Positions 1 through 11,182 are shown, numbered from the stretch's first letter. The stretch: DNA of 64,000 nt from Lasiosphaeris hirsuta (GCA_030549175.1 JAUKUA010000003.1:992001-1056000); one strand, 5' to 3'. Notes: generated by a model not told the origin, from the sequence alone. Numbers and translations are program-made.

Positions 1-3
1 AAC

Positions 4-1182
4 TCATTCTCTCTCAGTATCCCAAAGCTGCGCACACCTTCGCTGTTCGTCCTTGCCTTGAGCGCCCACCGCAACAGCACATTCCCCCCAGATGCTCAAG
101 CTTTGCAAGCTTCCGCCGTCCCTACTCTCAAGACGGCATCTCAAAGAATTTCCACTATGAAAGGCAGCTTCTTGTTGCTGCCCGATTGTCGCCGCGTTCT
201 CTTCCTTCTTGCCGACGTAAGTGGTATTCTTGGCTTGCTTCTTGAAGCCACCTTTCGCAAGCCATGCAAGTGGGCGTACCACATTTGCGTATCTTGATGC
301 CAGCCTTTTCATCAAAGTTCATTGCTGGTGACGTAGACTTGACTACGCCATGCCTGCTGGGAGGATGCTGTTTAGGGGGTGGAATGAAGTTTTCGCTGTG
401 GAGGCAAAACTTTGGCGATGCCGTCAAAGAACTTCTTGTTTGAAGACCCATCCCAGTGGGCGATTCTGTGGCGGTCGAAATTTGCCTGTGAGATGCTGTC
501 TCGGCGCTTTGCGGTCCAAAAAGGCTTGGACAGCCCCATTTCGAGGACAAGTATTCCGATAGCAAAAATTCGAAGACATTGAATATTCACGGGGGTTCCG
601 TCGATCATGTCTTGTAAGAGATCACCCGATGGGCTTGTGGGCAAAGCTAGATAGGCTCTAAGTGACAAGTTGGTCTTGTCTTTGTGCTTCATCCAAGTCT
701 TCAGGCATAAACCAGATATTCTTGCTAGTCCACTTGGTTTGCATTACTTCAGAATCGTAAAGCTGCTGCTAATAGGCGCGAGCTATTGCGTATGAGAGAA
801 ATAACTTGTGTGTTTTGGAGCTTTTGCCAGATGCCCATGTCAACAGTGGAATGAGAAGACCGAGCGACACGGCATCATTACTCGTCTCCATCAAACATAA
901 TCTTGCCGGATACCAGGATTGTTCTACCTGTTGACTGCCGGCTTGTGATTCCTGAAATGTAGGATCACACATAATGTGATGTCCAAGAGCGTTAAAAAGG
1001 TCGGGACTGAGATGACTGGAGTGGTCGCTGTGTTGAATGCGTTGGATACTGACAGGGAAGCGTAACTCAACCTCGTTGGCGCCCTGTGCCACCTTGGCAT
1101 GTAGCTCGTCGCAATTTTTTTTAAACCGTTCAATGAAGCCCAATGAAGCCCTTGTTCTTGACTCGATTGAAGAACGCAACAA
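4..1182 (-). pseudogene. possible decayed DUF7580/HET-s-associated type gene
   Basis: Several overlapping minus-strand reading frames (1182-769, 692-372, 565-155, 315-4) look protein-like, but no single frame spans them. The 692-372 frame has a hydrophobic segment with 'LRIFAIGILVLEMGL' about residues 40-54. It recalls the 'llLEi.lG' signature in the DUF7580 domain of fungal proteins related to HeLo/HET-s regulators (family recollection, not verified). The 1182-769 frame contains 'SNDAVSLGLLIPLLTW', also compatible with such proteins. No start codon, intron set or complete domain could be defined, so this is read as an eroded or multi-exon gene that may continue past the window start. A chance overlap of ORFs is possible. 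Confidence 0.22.
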
Positions 1183-1599
1183 TGCGGGATTCTAGTTCGC
1201 GTTGGTGACTTTGGCCAGCATTCCAGAAAGGCGATTGTAACGTCCTGCGGTGCCTGGGCCCGGAGATGACTCGGAAGGATGAGGTCGCTACATTGTATGA
1301 AGATATGTCAGTACTGTCCAATGTACCTAGGAAGCTTTATAGCCCATGTGTGCTACCCGCCACGGAAAGGAGATGAGGATTACCTACCGTACGTCCTAGT
1401 ATTTTTTTGTCTGGCCCTTGACGAGCTGCTGTGGTAGATTCTCAACGTCGGCATCTACCCAGTACGGCGGAAGGGAGTCGAGATAGCTTTGGATAAGATG
1501 AAGTCTTGTCCCAATCTCTCCCGCCATTCGCGCACTCCCCGATGAAGTCAGCGATCGTTGGCACGCTGCCCTTAGAATGACGCCCAACCCTTTTCTACG

Positions 1600-1934
1600 C
1601 AGCCTGACGCCGCCGAGCTACTAATCGAAGTCCTCTCCGCAAGCCTCAACCCAGCCGACTACAAAGTCGCCGAGATGGGGCTCTTAGCACGCGCGCTGAT
1701 CCGCGTACTGGCACGTTTGGGATTCAGGCGGCCAAGGCGCTGGGGTGCTATGTAAGTGCGTCGTGTTCGATGGGCAAGGTGGCGCTGTGTCGGAGCCTTA
1801 GGGCGGATGAGGTGTTGAATTACACGACGACAGACGTCGAGGAGGTTTTCGAGTTTGAGCATGTTCCGAAGGCGTACGCGAAACTGAGGCACGGGCAGAA
1901 TGCTGGCAAATTTGTGATTCATGTTGGGAGGTGA
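1600..1934 (+). pseudogene. MDR zinc-type alcohol dehydrogenase/quinone oxidoreductase remnant with two internal deletions
   Basis: Three collinear pieces of one medium-chain dehydrogenase/reductase are visible. Bases 1600-1677 encode the GroES-side segment 'LLIEVLSASLNPADYKVAEM'. Bases 1710-1845 encode the Rossmann segment 'GTFGIQAAKALGCYVSAS' followed by 'SLRADEVLNYTTTDV'. Bases 1846-1934 encode the C-terminal end 'EHVPKAYAKLRHGQNAGKFV', then TGA. Between piece 1 and piece 2 roughly 100 family residues are missing and the frame changes. Between pieces 2 and 3 the substrate-domain half is missing but the frame holds. No start codon remains. The order and spacing show internal deletions of a former NAD(P)H-dependent oxidoreductase gene, not a short paralogue. 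It is almost certainly non-functional. Confidence 0.78.
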
Positions 1935-2194
1935 CGAAGGGGTATTTCCTTTTCACGAGCGTATTAACATGAGCAGGTCATTGCAGTGGGTGTGAATCAG
2001 ATCGATACTTCTCAGAAATAGCTGTCTACCCCATCCCCGAAGATTCTCTTGCCAGAAGATGAACATATCTTGAAGAAACACGATATACGAAATGTTGCTC
2101 GTGTGAAGCGACTGCCGAGGTACCCCTCCCCGCGTTTACCACCGAATAGCAATCTTCTACGCTCTCAACACCCCAGACCCAGCGAATCTCTCCC

Positions 2195-2480
2195 TTACCA
2201 AATGCCGGGGTCGCAATCGGGAACATACTCGTTCTCTGTCTCGTCGTCAACTTACGGACGTGGTGGAGAGAGGGAAAGGGAACTTACTGCAAGCGGCATC
2301 GCATGGTTTGACGCAAGCCTCCTCTCCGGCGCGGCATTTAATGTACAGGCAGTCCGAGACGCATTGCCAGAAGATCTCCGGGACCGAGGTGCACTTGGGC
2401 TGGGCTGCCGCTGCCGGGAGGGCCGTGGCTACCGTGAGGGCCGTCGCTAGGACGGTGAAGATGACGAGGGGAGAGTGCAT
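2195..2480 (-). CDS. small secreted 8-cysteine protein (two exons)
   Basis: Proposed structure is complement(join(2195..2235,2288..2480)), 77 aa. The ATG at 2480 opens a clear signal peptide (MHSPLVIFTVLATALTVATA, then a Pro/Ala-rich stretch). Exon 1 carries seven cysteines. A perfect GTAAGT donor at 2287 interrupts the frame just after the seventh, and a CAG acceptor at 2236 closes a 52-nt intron. Exon 2 adds one cysteine (KNEYVPDCDPGIW) and ends in TAA, giving an even eight cysteines, enough for four disulfides. Reading through the intron gives seven, so the cysteine parity supports the splice. It is a candidate apoplastic effector or surface-active peptide (inference). I do not recognise a named family. 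It sits between oxidoreductase pseudogenes in a degraded region. Confidence 0.72.
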
Positions 2481-2611
2481 CTTTGCGGTAGTCGAGTCTT
2501 GGTAGTGTGATATTGTTCTTGTCGCTTTTCTTTGCTTTTGAGGGGTGCTTCTCGAGTGTAGAGTGATGGCAGTGGTTAGACCTGAGAGAAAGTCGAAGCG
2601 ACGCCTCGATG

Positions 2612-2618
2612 TTTTATA
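2612..2618 (-). promoter_or_regulatory. TATA box candidate for the 8-cysteine secreted protein
   Basis: TATAAAA on the minus strand, about 130 nt upstream of the ATG at 2480, a plausible distance for a fungal TATA promoter with a leader of roughly 90-100 nt. Confidence 0.45.
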
Positions 2619-3570
2619 GCCGTGCGATTCAGGAGCACAATGTTTGTCTGATATTATATGGTTGGCCACATTGAGGGAAGGGCGCGCCTCACCCAAAGTC
2701 AGTATCGGTGGCTGGGTGGCAGCATGACGGTGCCAGTTCGGTGTTGTCTTTGTTGTGTTGGCAGGGGGGGATGGAAGCTTTGCATTGCGGCTGCGGGGAA
2801 AGAGGCACGAGAGAGGGAGAGAGAGAGAGAGTCTGAGAGATCAAGGAGTCCAGATCGCCGTGGCGACAAAGAAGACTAGGGAGGTTTGCACATTAGCCGG
2901 GAGTCACAACCTGTCAGCCCTAGGTACCACCGCCCTGTCTGCAGTTACTTTTCTGCCAGGCACCCAGGACATTGCATCGTCGCATTGCGCCGCGCGGCAA
3001 CGGCTCCGATTCGCTGTCATTTCTCCGTCATGGTCGACCTGGGTCGTGGAGCGGGCAAAATCCGAGCACGGTCAGGCAACATGAACTTTGTTTATCGGAT
3101 TTGGGGTCGCCTGCAGCTTCCCGATATTTCAGGGCGACGTGTGAGTGGTTGCTTGCGAGGAAAGGAGCAAGACCCACTCAGCCTGTTTCACTCCCCTACG
3201 GGCTTGGTGTGAGGATTAGCACCTGCCCTCAATACACCTTTGTTATATGTGCCCACGGCATATAAGGTGATCCAAATTAGTAATTGGATCCCCTGAGATG
3301 TCATCTTCGGACGAGACTCGCGACTACCACGAGACATTGCCAGGGAAGTCGCCACCCGAAGCAAACCCTCTTGAAACTTGGTTTTCCATCCACGCAACCA
3401 AACTACAACTCCGGCTTGTTTCCCCAACCGAAATTTCCTCTCCCAGCTACCAGGGTGAGGTTTTCAGCAACGTCAAGAAAGCATTGGGCAAAACGCAGGC
3501 ATGTAATGATATCGACTTGTCAAGTTTTTGGTTCGAGATAATTGACACCAAAAATGACATGATACCCAAA
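2619..3570. other. intergenic, no supported gene
   Basis: Holds a GA microsatellite around 2812-2833 and otherwise unremarkable sequence. Short overlapping frames on both strands lack domains, signal peptides or splice logic. Confidence 0.5.
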
Positions 3571-4196
3571 CTACAAGGTCAGACCTGCGAGAATGTCACC
3601 GGCCGCCTTCTCCGCCACCATGTACGTCGACACGGCCGTAAATGTGCCCGGGGTCTTGGGGTACACACTCGCATCAACAACCCTCAACCCCTTTACTCTC
3701 CTGACGCAGAACTTGGAGTCCAGTACCGCCATCAGAGCATCGTCGGGTCCAATGGGGCATGTGCAGCTCACATGGTGTCCCCACGCGCTATCCTTGATAT
3801 ACTCCTCGAATGCCTCCTGGGTATTAGTTTCCGCTGCCAGGCAATTCCTCGGCCGTCGGCACAGTCTGTTTCCTCAGTACGCTTCTCGCTAGCTGAAGGG
3901 CTTCGGTCAATGCCTTCAGGTCTTTCTCATACTCGCCTGACCCTGTATCAAAGTAGTTGTACACGATCTCCGGCGTATCCAACGGATCAGAACTTCCCAA
4001 CGCCACCGTCCCCGCCATATTTCTCGGATGCGCCTTGAGTGCGGCTCAGCTCCACCAGTCATGTTCCTTAGTCGCATTGATGCTGTACCCCGGCCAGTAC
4101 CCCCTGAAGTTGAAGGGGCCGCCGAGCACTTTTGAGACCGACCCCTTCGGTGGTTGTGGATAGGATGGCCGGGCAGCCTTTCTGGTATTTATGTGC
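3571..4196 (-). pseudogene. GMC oxidoreductase (choline dehydrogenase-like), C-terminal half, with stop and frameshift
   Basis: Reading the minus strand from 4196, 'FNFRGYWPGYSINATKEHDW' and then 'KAHPRNMAGTVALGSSDPLD' match the GMC C-terminal domain as I know it. An in-frame TGA at 4048-4046 interrupts it within a Trp-rich segment. The 'TPEIVYNYFDTGSGEYEKDL' helix region follows. A one-base frame change lies between about 3850 and 3828. The last frame holds 'DSAWGHHVSCTCPIGPDD', with the catalytic-His-type GHH motif, and 'GLRVVDASVYPKTPGTFTA', ending in TAA/TGA-type termination at 3571. The FAD-binding N-terminal half (GxGxxG) is absent. The two lesions plus the truncation make this a pseudogene. 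Sequence at 4197-4700 does not extend it recognisably. Confidence 0.82.
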
Positions 4197-5205
4197 ATAC
4201 TGACACCTTATCAAATTCCACCTCGCAAAAATAGCGGACAGCTCGCTGTTAGAACTTAGACTCTCCTTTTCTGAGAATGCGTGGCTATCCGCCAAGACCC
4301 TTCCCCCCCGGCTTTGAGCCTCGATCGGGACGATGCTTGGCAGCTTGCCCCGATACAGCCATGATCGACATCCGGGGTACAACGTCGGGAATTGGAGTGT
4401 AGGGATTCCATAAAGTGACGTCCGGAGTGCCATTGTGCGAGTGCACACTCCGGCCCTGTTTCTTTGTCAGCATGTACGGATCCGTAGCTTTGAAGCCTTG
4501 GAGAAAAAGCAAATCGTCCTTATTGATCTCATATACCCCTTGGAGAAGTTCGATTATGCCCTGCATGGCAACATAGTGCACTTCTTCAACCCCCTTATAT
4601 AGATTCTCGGCACACCTATTGAGATTTTGGGAAGGGGGTTTCAGCACTTTCTGAGACAGGCAAAGAAATCCTCGCAGATGTATCCCTTCCAAGAAAAAAA
4701 AGAAAAGGGATAATCATTGTGCTGTAGAATATAGTACATCGAAGCCTGGTACATATCCACAATATTACCCTTCGAGACCACATCCTCCTTCAACTCCAGC
4801 TTACGGAGAAAGTGAGTAGAGCAGAGCTCGAAAATGAATGTTTTCCGAAGACGAGGGCTTGATGCCGAAACATAATAAGCCGGAGCGGGGAAAGCCCGGC
4901 CGAGTCTTCCAAGTTTTCGAAGCTGGAAGCCGAGAATTACAGTAAGTTTTACAGCCGAGGTGCCGTTTAGAGGTATCTACTAATAAGCCGCCAACAAGAT
5001 GCCATGTCACGGCGTGGCAATTGGCCCACAATCCAACTACCGTGACGCCATCCTTCCGACCAGAAGGGACGCCAGAATTCCAAGTCGACACTTGGAACCC
5101 AGATTGTGGATTAAATACTGTCAGGTGCCGTCACGCCAGCGCCATCACATACTAGAGATAATTGTGCCTATGGAGCAAGGTATGTACCAAAATCAAAGTT
5201 CAGTT
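4197..5205. other. intergenic/degraded, no assignable gene
   Basis: A minus-strand frame at 4692-4285 has amphipathic, protein-like composition but no motif I recognise. It may be part of the lost N-terminal GMC half or an unrelated relic. No other supported features. Confidence 0.35.
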
Positions 5206-5382
5206 TAAACTACCAAGAGTGAATCATCTTTAACGAGCTTGACCGAAAAATATATTCACATGTACAAGCCCTTTTACGATATCCAATTCGCGGCCCCCTA
5301 TTTAATGGATTTCCAGCATCTCCGGGAGATCGCCACGGATGCCCCACGATCCCGGCTCTATGGCTTCCTACAGAAACTCTAG
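5206..5382 (+). other. short coding-like remnant of unknown origin
   Basis: After a TAA at 5206-5208 an open frame runs to TAG at 5380-5382. Its 49 C-terminal residues (for example 'MYKPFYDIQFAAPYLMDFQH') have natural protein composition and a strong ending. It is too short for a gene call, has no signal peptide and no family I recognise. It could be a terminal exon or a relic. Confidence 0.18.
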
Positions 5383-5969
5383 GTTATTCCCGCCTCAATC
5401 AAGATAGGTAAGTTTATCCGCCTCCATAATGATATATACTTTCTCATTTACGGTAGTGTCTGACTAAAGAAGAGGTTGCAATGGTTTTTTTTTGGGGGGT
5501 GGCAGCTTGGAGCCTAAGGTCACCCATCAACATACTAATGATGCAAGCAAAGCCAGTGGAACGGAAATGGCTTGATAATTATCGGTGTATTATCACCAAG
5601 TAAGCGTTCCCGGAAGCTTGCCACGTAGTCCGTGACTCCGAGTCGGTCAACGCATCGGAACGCAACAGAGCCGAGCTCGGAGAATAGATTCCCCTCGCAT
5701 GGGGGCTTCTATTCTCTAACAGCTCCATACTGAACAGCCCATACGCCCGACATATGTTCTCGTCTAGTATTGGCGCCAGCAATGAATTGGGGAATAGCAA
5801 TAGAAGGTAAAATATACTTTCACTAAACCCGACGTTGCGCGATTGGTGGATGCGTGGTTGTTTTGGCCTCAAGTGGCTTGGATCAACTCCTAACACTCCT
5901 CCTCCTACTACTCCTCCTTCCGCTCACCCCGATGAGATCATAATCGTCAGAATCCAGTTCCAGTGAAAG
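5383..5969. other. intergenic, no supported gene
   Basis: AT-richer sequence with a short T tract and G run near 5483-5501. Minus-strand frames here have no recognisable domain. Confidence 0.4.
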
Positions 5970-6458
5970 ATGTGGAGAGCGAGACCCGTCGGTAGGACAA
6001 GCCCAACCACTGACCTGGGCCGCACAGCCGAAGACTTCAAAGCCGCGTTTCCAGAGTATTATTCGGCCTCGATGCGCTACGGCAACGCGACCCTTCCGGG
6101 CCCGAGCACCCTGATGGCCATCTGCAGACCTGCTACGGGCTGGAACATTGAAAACGGCGAAGTCTTTCATGTTCGAATGCAGAAAAAGCACATAATGAAG
6201 ATGAAGCTTTCCCTCGATCTGCGGTGGGCAGTCACCAAAATCATGGCCATGGCTGGGGGTGCCGATTCATTGGACTGTCTGCGGGACAATCATCAGTTCC
6301 TTGGCGGGGGCGGATTCTTTCCGGGCCTAGACGCAGACATTTCGGCTATGAGAGAAGAAAGTGAGGACGGCGAGGGCCGTGATCAAGACTACCTACTAGC
6401 CATGTCTTTCACGTCTTCATCTTTCGGGAGCTCCAACGAGGCCTTGACCCTTGAATAA
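5970..6458 (+). CDS. hypothetical protein, 162 aa, weakly supported
   Basis: A single open frame starts at ATG 5970 and ends with TAA. The middle (about residues 20-75) has plausible composition, with 'AEDFKAAFPEYYSASMRYGN' and an amphipathic stretch. A Gly-rich loop near residue 112 and an acidic, Ser-rich C-terminus follow. There is no signal peptide, membrane segment, conserved motif or intron that would confirm it. A 102-aa minus-strand frame overlaps it, so a chance ORF is possible. Confidence 0.25.
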   Translation: MWRARPVGRTSPTTDLGRTAEDFKAAFPEYYSASMRYGNATLPGPSTLMAICRPATGWNIENGEVFHVRMQKKHIMKMKLSLDLRWAVTKIMAMAGGADSLDCLRDNHQFLGGGGFFPGLDADISAMREESEDGEGRDQDYLLAMSFTSSSFGSSNEALTLE

Positions 6459-6819
6459 TCAAGGCTTAGGTCGATTTTTATTCGCCGTATTTTATAAAGT
6501 TTATTCGATCCCCCTGATCGTGGAGGCTCCTAGACTTTATGGCTTGCTCGTCAGACAACAACTTAACCGGATCCCCGTGAAGAATCCCTGCAGGAAGATG
6601 AGTAGTTGTGAGTCTTTTGGGGCTGGAAGGGGATAATCCTTCCGGAATGGAACTGAGTCTTTGTTTGAGATCTTTGACTTTCTTCTTCAGTTTTGGTGTT
6701 AAGCTTCTCAAGTGAAAGATTAGCATCCTTGGTCTTCTTCCCACCTGGGTTTCCCTCAGTCGTGGAACTGTTGCCACTGTTTCTGCAACACCGTGATACT
6801 TACACCAAGGCACGTCCCG
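6459..6819. other. 3' flank, nothing recognised
   Basis: Between the weak ORF ending at 6458 and the terminus of the membrane-protein gene at 6820. No motif beyond short random frames. Confidence 0.4.
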
Positions 6820-9176
6820 TCAATCTTCGTCGCTCGCCGTCTTGTCGGTAGCTTGGACGGCACTAGACACGTCCGTGTCCCGCGGCCCCAACGTAACCCA
6901 AATTTCTTTTACTGGCATTGAGTTCGAACCTCCCTGCATCGCCTCTCCCTGGCTACCCTGAGCACGTAGCAGTTGCTGGATCAGCTCCACCAACCCCGGC
7001 TTGGTCGTGTGCCACGAACTGAGGCAGAGAATGATGTTAGCGCAGACGACAATGCAGCCGGCGAGGGCAACCGCAAATCCCAGCTTCGACGTCCGCGACG
7101 ATAGGCCGTACCTCCACACGTCGGCGGAAACGGTGGTCTCGAGGATCGGGTTGGATGTGGTGTTGGCGACGCTGCTGAGATCGGAAGTCTCGTCGTAATC
7201 GATGAGAGTTACGGTGTTGGCCATGATGCAAAAGTGGACGGCTTGAATATTATCCAGAGTCTGGGTCAAGTTTCCTGAGTAGTCAAAATGTATGAGACTC
7301 CGGAGACTCCTCAGAAGATAAAATACGGATAGATTTTCCAAGTCCAAGTTTCCATGGACAGTTGTGCCATTGTCAACGAGCCAAGTTGCAAGCACCCAGC
7401 CAGGGTCGATGTAAATTGGATCGGTGGTTTCCTCCGGATGATTGTCAACAGAGAAGCCTAGAGGATCAACGTGATGTCCCTTGGGAGCTTGGGTGTAGTT
7501 CCCAAAGCCTAGGTAGGCAAAGGACACACAATATGTGACCTCGTAATATCCCGGGTCAGGGAATGGGGCAGTATGTGTGACGGGATAGATGTACTCGACT
7601 ATTTGCTGGTTGAGGGGGGAGCTTCGGAGAAAAGGGCACCCCAATCGCAAGTTGAAAAAGAAGCCGGCCGTTCTGATGCAGGCATGCCGCACGGGTTCGT
7701 CGTCGTGTTCAGGAAAATAGCGCTGGCGGCCGAGTAAATGTTGACTGATGCTGTTTCAAAGCCGTCCTGAAGCGAAACGCCCGTCGTGTTGGTGTCGGTC
7801 AGGTTGACAGAGAACTGAGCATATCCGTTTTTTTCGTTTGTCCAGCCAGATCCAACACGGATACATCTTGTGACCAGTTTTCTATCGATGTCGGAATATG
7901 TATAGGTTCCATTGACATCGAAATAGGTAATGTAGCATCGGACATGCTTGTCTTGGGCGACGACTATGATGGACACGTTGCCCGCAAAACAGCCCGAAGA
8001 AAGGCCGACGGCTGGACCTCGCCGATGAATAGCAATATTGACGGAATCCCTGAAAGACGCGCGGAGAGACGCGCTAAATGGCTCAAGGTCTGTAAGGTGG
8101 TCTAAGGGATAGCCCTCGGGCTCAACTGAGTAATAGTAACGACGGACGTCTATCTCAACATTCAGCAAAACCTGGCTGCTTGGTATCCATGCAATGCCAT
8201 ACTGAAACATATCTAGCTGGTCGACGTTGACTGTGCTATAATCCCAGCCAAAAGGAATGACCCCCCAGTAGTACGACCTCGCTAGAGAAGCCGCGATACC
8301 CTGGTCTAGACGGGCACGAGTAAAGCTGAATGGTATGCGAGCAGATATGATGCCAGTGTAATACATATCATCTGCAAGAGGATCGTCTCTGTGGTATTTT
8401 GTGAGATTCGGTGGGGCTTCGGAGTTGAAGCGGAGGAACTGCTTTGGTCTTATACTGGCAACGGTGGCGCTTTCTTGGGTGGGCAAAAGAAGGATGGCGG
8501 CCGCCGGACCCATCAAGTTTGCAAGGAGGCAAAGGACCAAGACAAAAGGTAGGAAAAAATAAAGCGCGCGTCTTTGCTTCGAGCTTGCCATGGCCGCGTG
8601 TCGAGATCTTGAAAATGGTGCCCTCCAAAAAGAGGGATGGAGGAAGGTCTGAGGGTCCAAGACGTTCTCAAAGAGAAGGAGGTATTGCAGGGGCAAGCCG
8701 TCCAGGCGGCCGGCCAAAAGCAAGCATATGTTGTAAACCAGACTGCATGCGATATACAGGAACCACAGCTCGAGAAACTTGGCGACAAGTTGCATGGCGC
8801 CAGCAAAATTGCGGTCGGCAAGATCCATTGCCTTACGACTTGTGCCGCCAGGGAATACCAGGCATTCCTCAACAAGACACGCAAAGCTGGGCCCGACAAT
8901 ATGGCGCATGGCGTTGAGAACCAGAAGAGCAACGATGATGGCGAACCACCCGAGGTAGATAGCTAGGGAAAGAACGCGCCGCGTGATGCCCGCCCGAGGG
9001 GGCAGATCAAGCTTCAGATCTTGCGACGTGGGCTTGGCGATGAGACGTTCAAGTTGGGGCTCAGCCGCAGCCGGATAGGCATTGGAGCCTTCGTTGTGGC
9101 CTTCGTTGTGGCCTTCGGCGGGGCCATCGTTGGAACCCATCGCGACTGGGGAATCCATTTCGATTTGGGGATCCAT
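6820..9176 (-). CDS. large fungal multi-pass membrane protein, about 785 aa, one homopolymer frame break
   Basis: The frame from ATG 9176 encodes a Gly/His/Asn-rich cytosolic N-terminus with a repeated 'EGHNEGHNEG' stretch. Three membrane segments follow (about residues 66-90, 132-155 and 205-230), then a long extracytosolic domain with many N-glycosylation sequons (NLT, NVS, NGT, NTT). It meets a stop at 7599. The next frame carries on the protein without loss (YIYPVTH, FGNYTQAPKG) to a final membrane span and a cytosolic tail ending in TGA at 6820. The switch falls at a run of six G (7614-7619, C on the coding strand). One extra base there makes 2358 nt, exactly 786 codons. This architecture recurs in Pezizomycotina hypothetical membrane proteins; the function is unknown. 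A real frameshift or unseen intron is the alternative. Confidence 0.7.
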
Positions 9177-10101
9177 CGCGGCTCGGACGCTGTGTGCACA
9201 GTGGGGGGAACGGGAGGCAGGAAAATGGGGTCAATGAAATACAATACATGCAGAGGGGAATATTGCTACTGCGACTGGATTCTTGGGGGCACGAGGCCCG
9301 GCCTGAGCTCCAACAAGGCGGGGCGATGAAAAGCCGAGCTGCATCACTATCTAGTCCTAGCTACCTTCCGAATCAGGCCAACCCGTCACCCCACAGAGGT
9401 ACTTTAATCATGGATCTTCAAGAAACAATGGGCTACGACGCATCTTGACCTGTGTAAACATAGACATACTGTCAACGAACATTTAAATCCTGAATTGTTC
9501 AAGTTACGGTTTCTATGCATCGTATTGTCACCGTCTCCAAGCCCGAGACCTCTCCCTGAATCCGCTGGGTTGTCTCGGTGACAATCCGCTGGAGGTGCTG
9601 CTGGCGCAGAGAGCGAGAGCGTTGCACCGAGGGAGGCTTGGCTCGGAAGGCGGGGGTCTGTGCGGGATCCTTGGGCCTGGTGAGGGGCCAGCTTGTGACG
9701 ACGCGGTGGCTGAGCCGAGCAACAGACGCCACTGGTGACTGGCACTGATTGGATTTAGGGGGGATTTGCATGGAACTCGATGCACTCTCATGTTGACCCG
9801 CCACTCTGGCCGCTGTCATGGCCCGCGACGGAAAGTCGGAGAGTTCTGCTGGGTTGGCGCCCTCATCTGCCTCGACCTCGGGCCTTCGGCTTGGTCAGCC
9901 GACCGCGTCAGCCTGAGTCGTGTCGATCTGACATAACTATTTCAGAGCTGCACCCCTCTGAGCTGTGCACTTGACGAGTTCAAACCATTTTGACCCTCTG
10001 CTAAACTCCCGCCAGCGACTCCACTTTACGCATCGCCAGCGCAACCAGCGAGACGCACAATTGACGAGCCACGACTGACGAGAGACACAAACGCGACCAC
10101 A
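9177..10101. other. intergenic between divergent genes
   Basis: Upstream region shared by the membrane protein (minus) and the glycine-rich protein (plus). Minus-strand frames at 9404-9819 are Pro/Ser/Arg-rich and lack motifs. No TATA box is convincing. Confidence 0.45.
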
Positions 10102-11182
10102 ATGTCGGCCCAAGACTACTACAACCCCAATCCTCAGGGACAACCCCCGTACCCCCCACAGAACCAAAACCCCTATCCTCCCCCGACACACAGTCCCTAC
10201 TCGCAACCGCAGAGCCCGTATCCGCAAAGCCCGTATCCGCAACAGCAGCAGTACGCACCGGGTCACAGCCCGATCCCCCCCCCTACCAGCAGCCGTCCTA
10301 CGCGCCGTCGCCCCAGGGCTCGCCCTACCCCCAGCAGCCAACCTACGGGCAACCGCCGCCGCAGCAGCAACAGCAGCCGTACGGCAACGCCCACCCCTAC
10401 GACCCCCCGCACTCGGCGCACTCGGCGCACTCGGGCTACCAGCCACCGCAGAACAAAGAGTCGACGACGGGCGCCTACCCCGGCCAGCAGCAGCCTAGCG
10501 GCGGCCCGGCGGGTCCCGACGGGCCCGATGGCGAGAAGGGCTTCATTTCCACGGTGGCTGGCGGCGCGGGCGGCGCCTTTCTCGGGAGCAAGATGGGCAA
10601 CGGCAGCACGATGAACAAGATCATGGGCGGGGCGGCGGGCGCCATCGCGGCCAACTTTATCGAGAGCAAGGTGAAGAAGAGCAAGAAGAACAGCCACGGC
10701 GGCGCAGAGCACGCGCATACTGGTAGTAGTAGAGGTAGTGGTGGGGGGGGTTGCTGGGCGGGCTGCTGGGCGGCGGGGGCGGCGGACGCGGCGGGATGCT
10801 GGGTGGCGGGGGCGGCGGTCTCGGCGGGATGCTGGGCGGCGGTGGCGGCGGCCGCGGCGGGATGCTAGGCGGTGGCCGCGGCGGGATGCTGGGTGGCGGA
10901 CGCGGCGGGATGCTGGGCGGCGGCCGTGGCGGGTTGCTGGGCGGCGGCCTTGGCGGCGGCCTCGGTGGGTTGCTGGGCGGCGGCCGCGGCGGGTCGAGCC
11001 AGCACCAGGGGGGCTATGCGGCCCCGATGGACTCGCAGTATGGGGCTGGGAGCCACGGGCATGGACATCATGGACACCATGGGCATCATGATCATCATGG
11101 GCATCATAGCCACCACGGACACGGGCAACATGGGCATGGGCATCATAGCCACGACAGCCACAGCAGCCATGGTGGATGGTAG
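10102..11182 (+). CDS. Pro/Gln-, Gly- and His-rich glycine-zipper protein, two homopolymer frame breaks
   Basis: The protein starts at ATG 10102 (MSAQDYYNPNPQG) in good context. It has a Pro/Gln/Tyr-rich N-terminus with repeated PYPQ units. A glycine-zipper core near residues 150-200 follows (GGAGGAFLGSKMGNG, IMGGAAGAIAANF), then a Lys cluster. Next come GGxGGMLGGG-type repeats (10751-11000) and a C-terminus with about 25 His in HGHHGHH pattern, ending in TAG at 11182. Three frames are used in turn. The switches fall at a 9-C run (10275-10283, or the CCC just before it) and an 8-G run (10743-10750). Adding one base at each gives 1083 nt, 361 codons. Glycine zippers often insert into or tether at membranes, and His-rich tails can bind metal ions; both roles here are inference. 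Confidence 0.68.

Noticed and set aside
3298..4038. 246-aa plus-strand frame
   Set aside because: Antisense to the GMC pseudogene; no independent motif.
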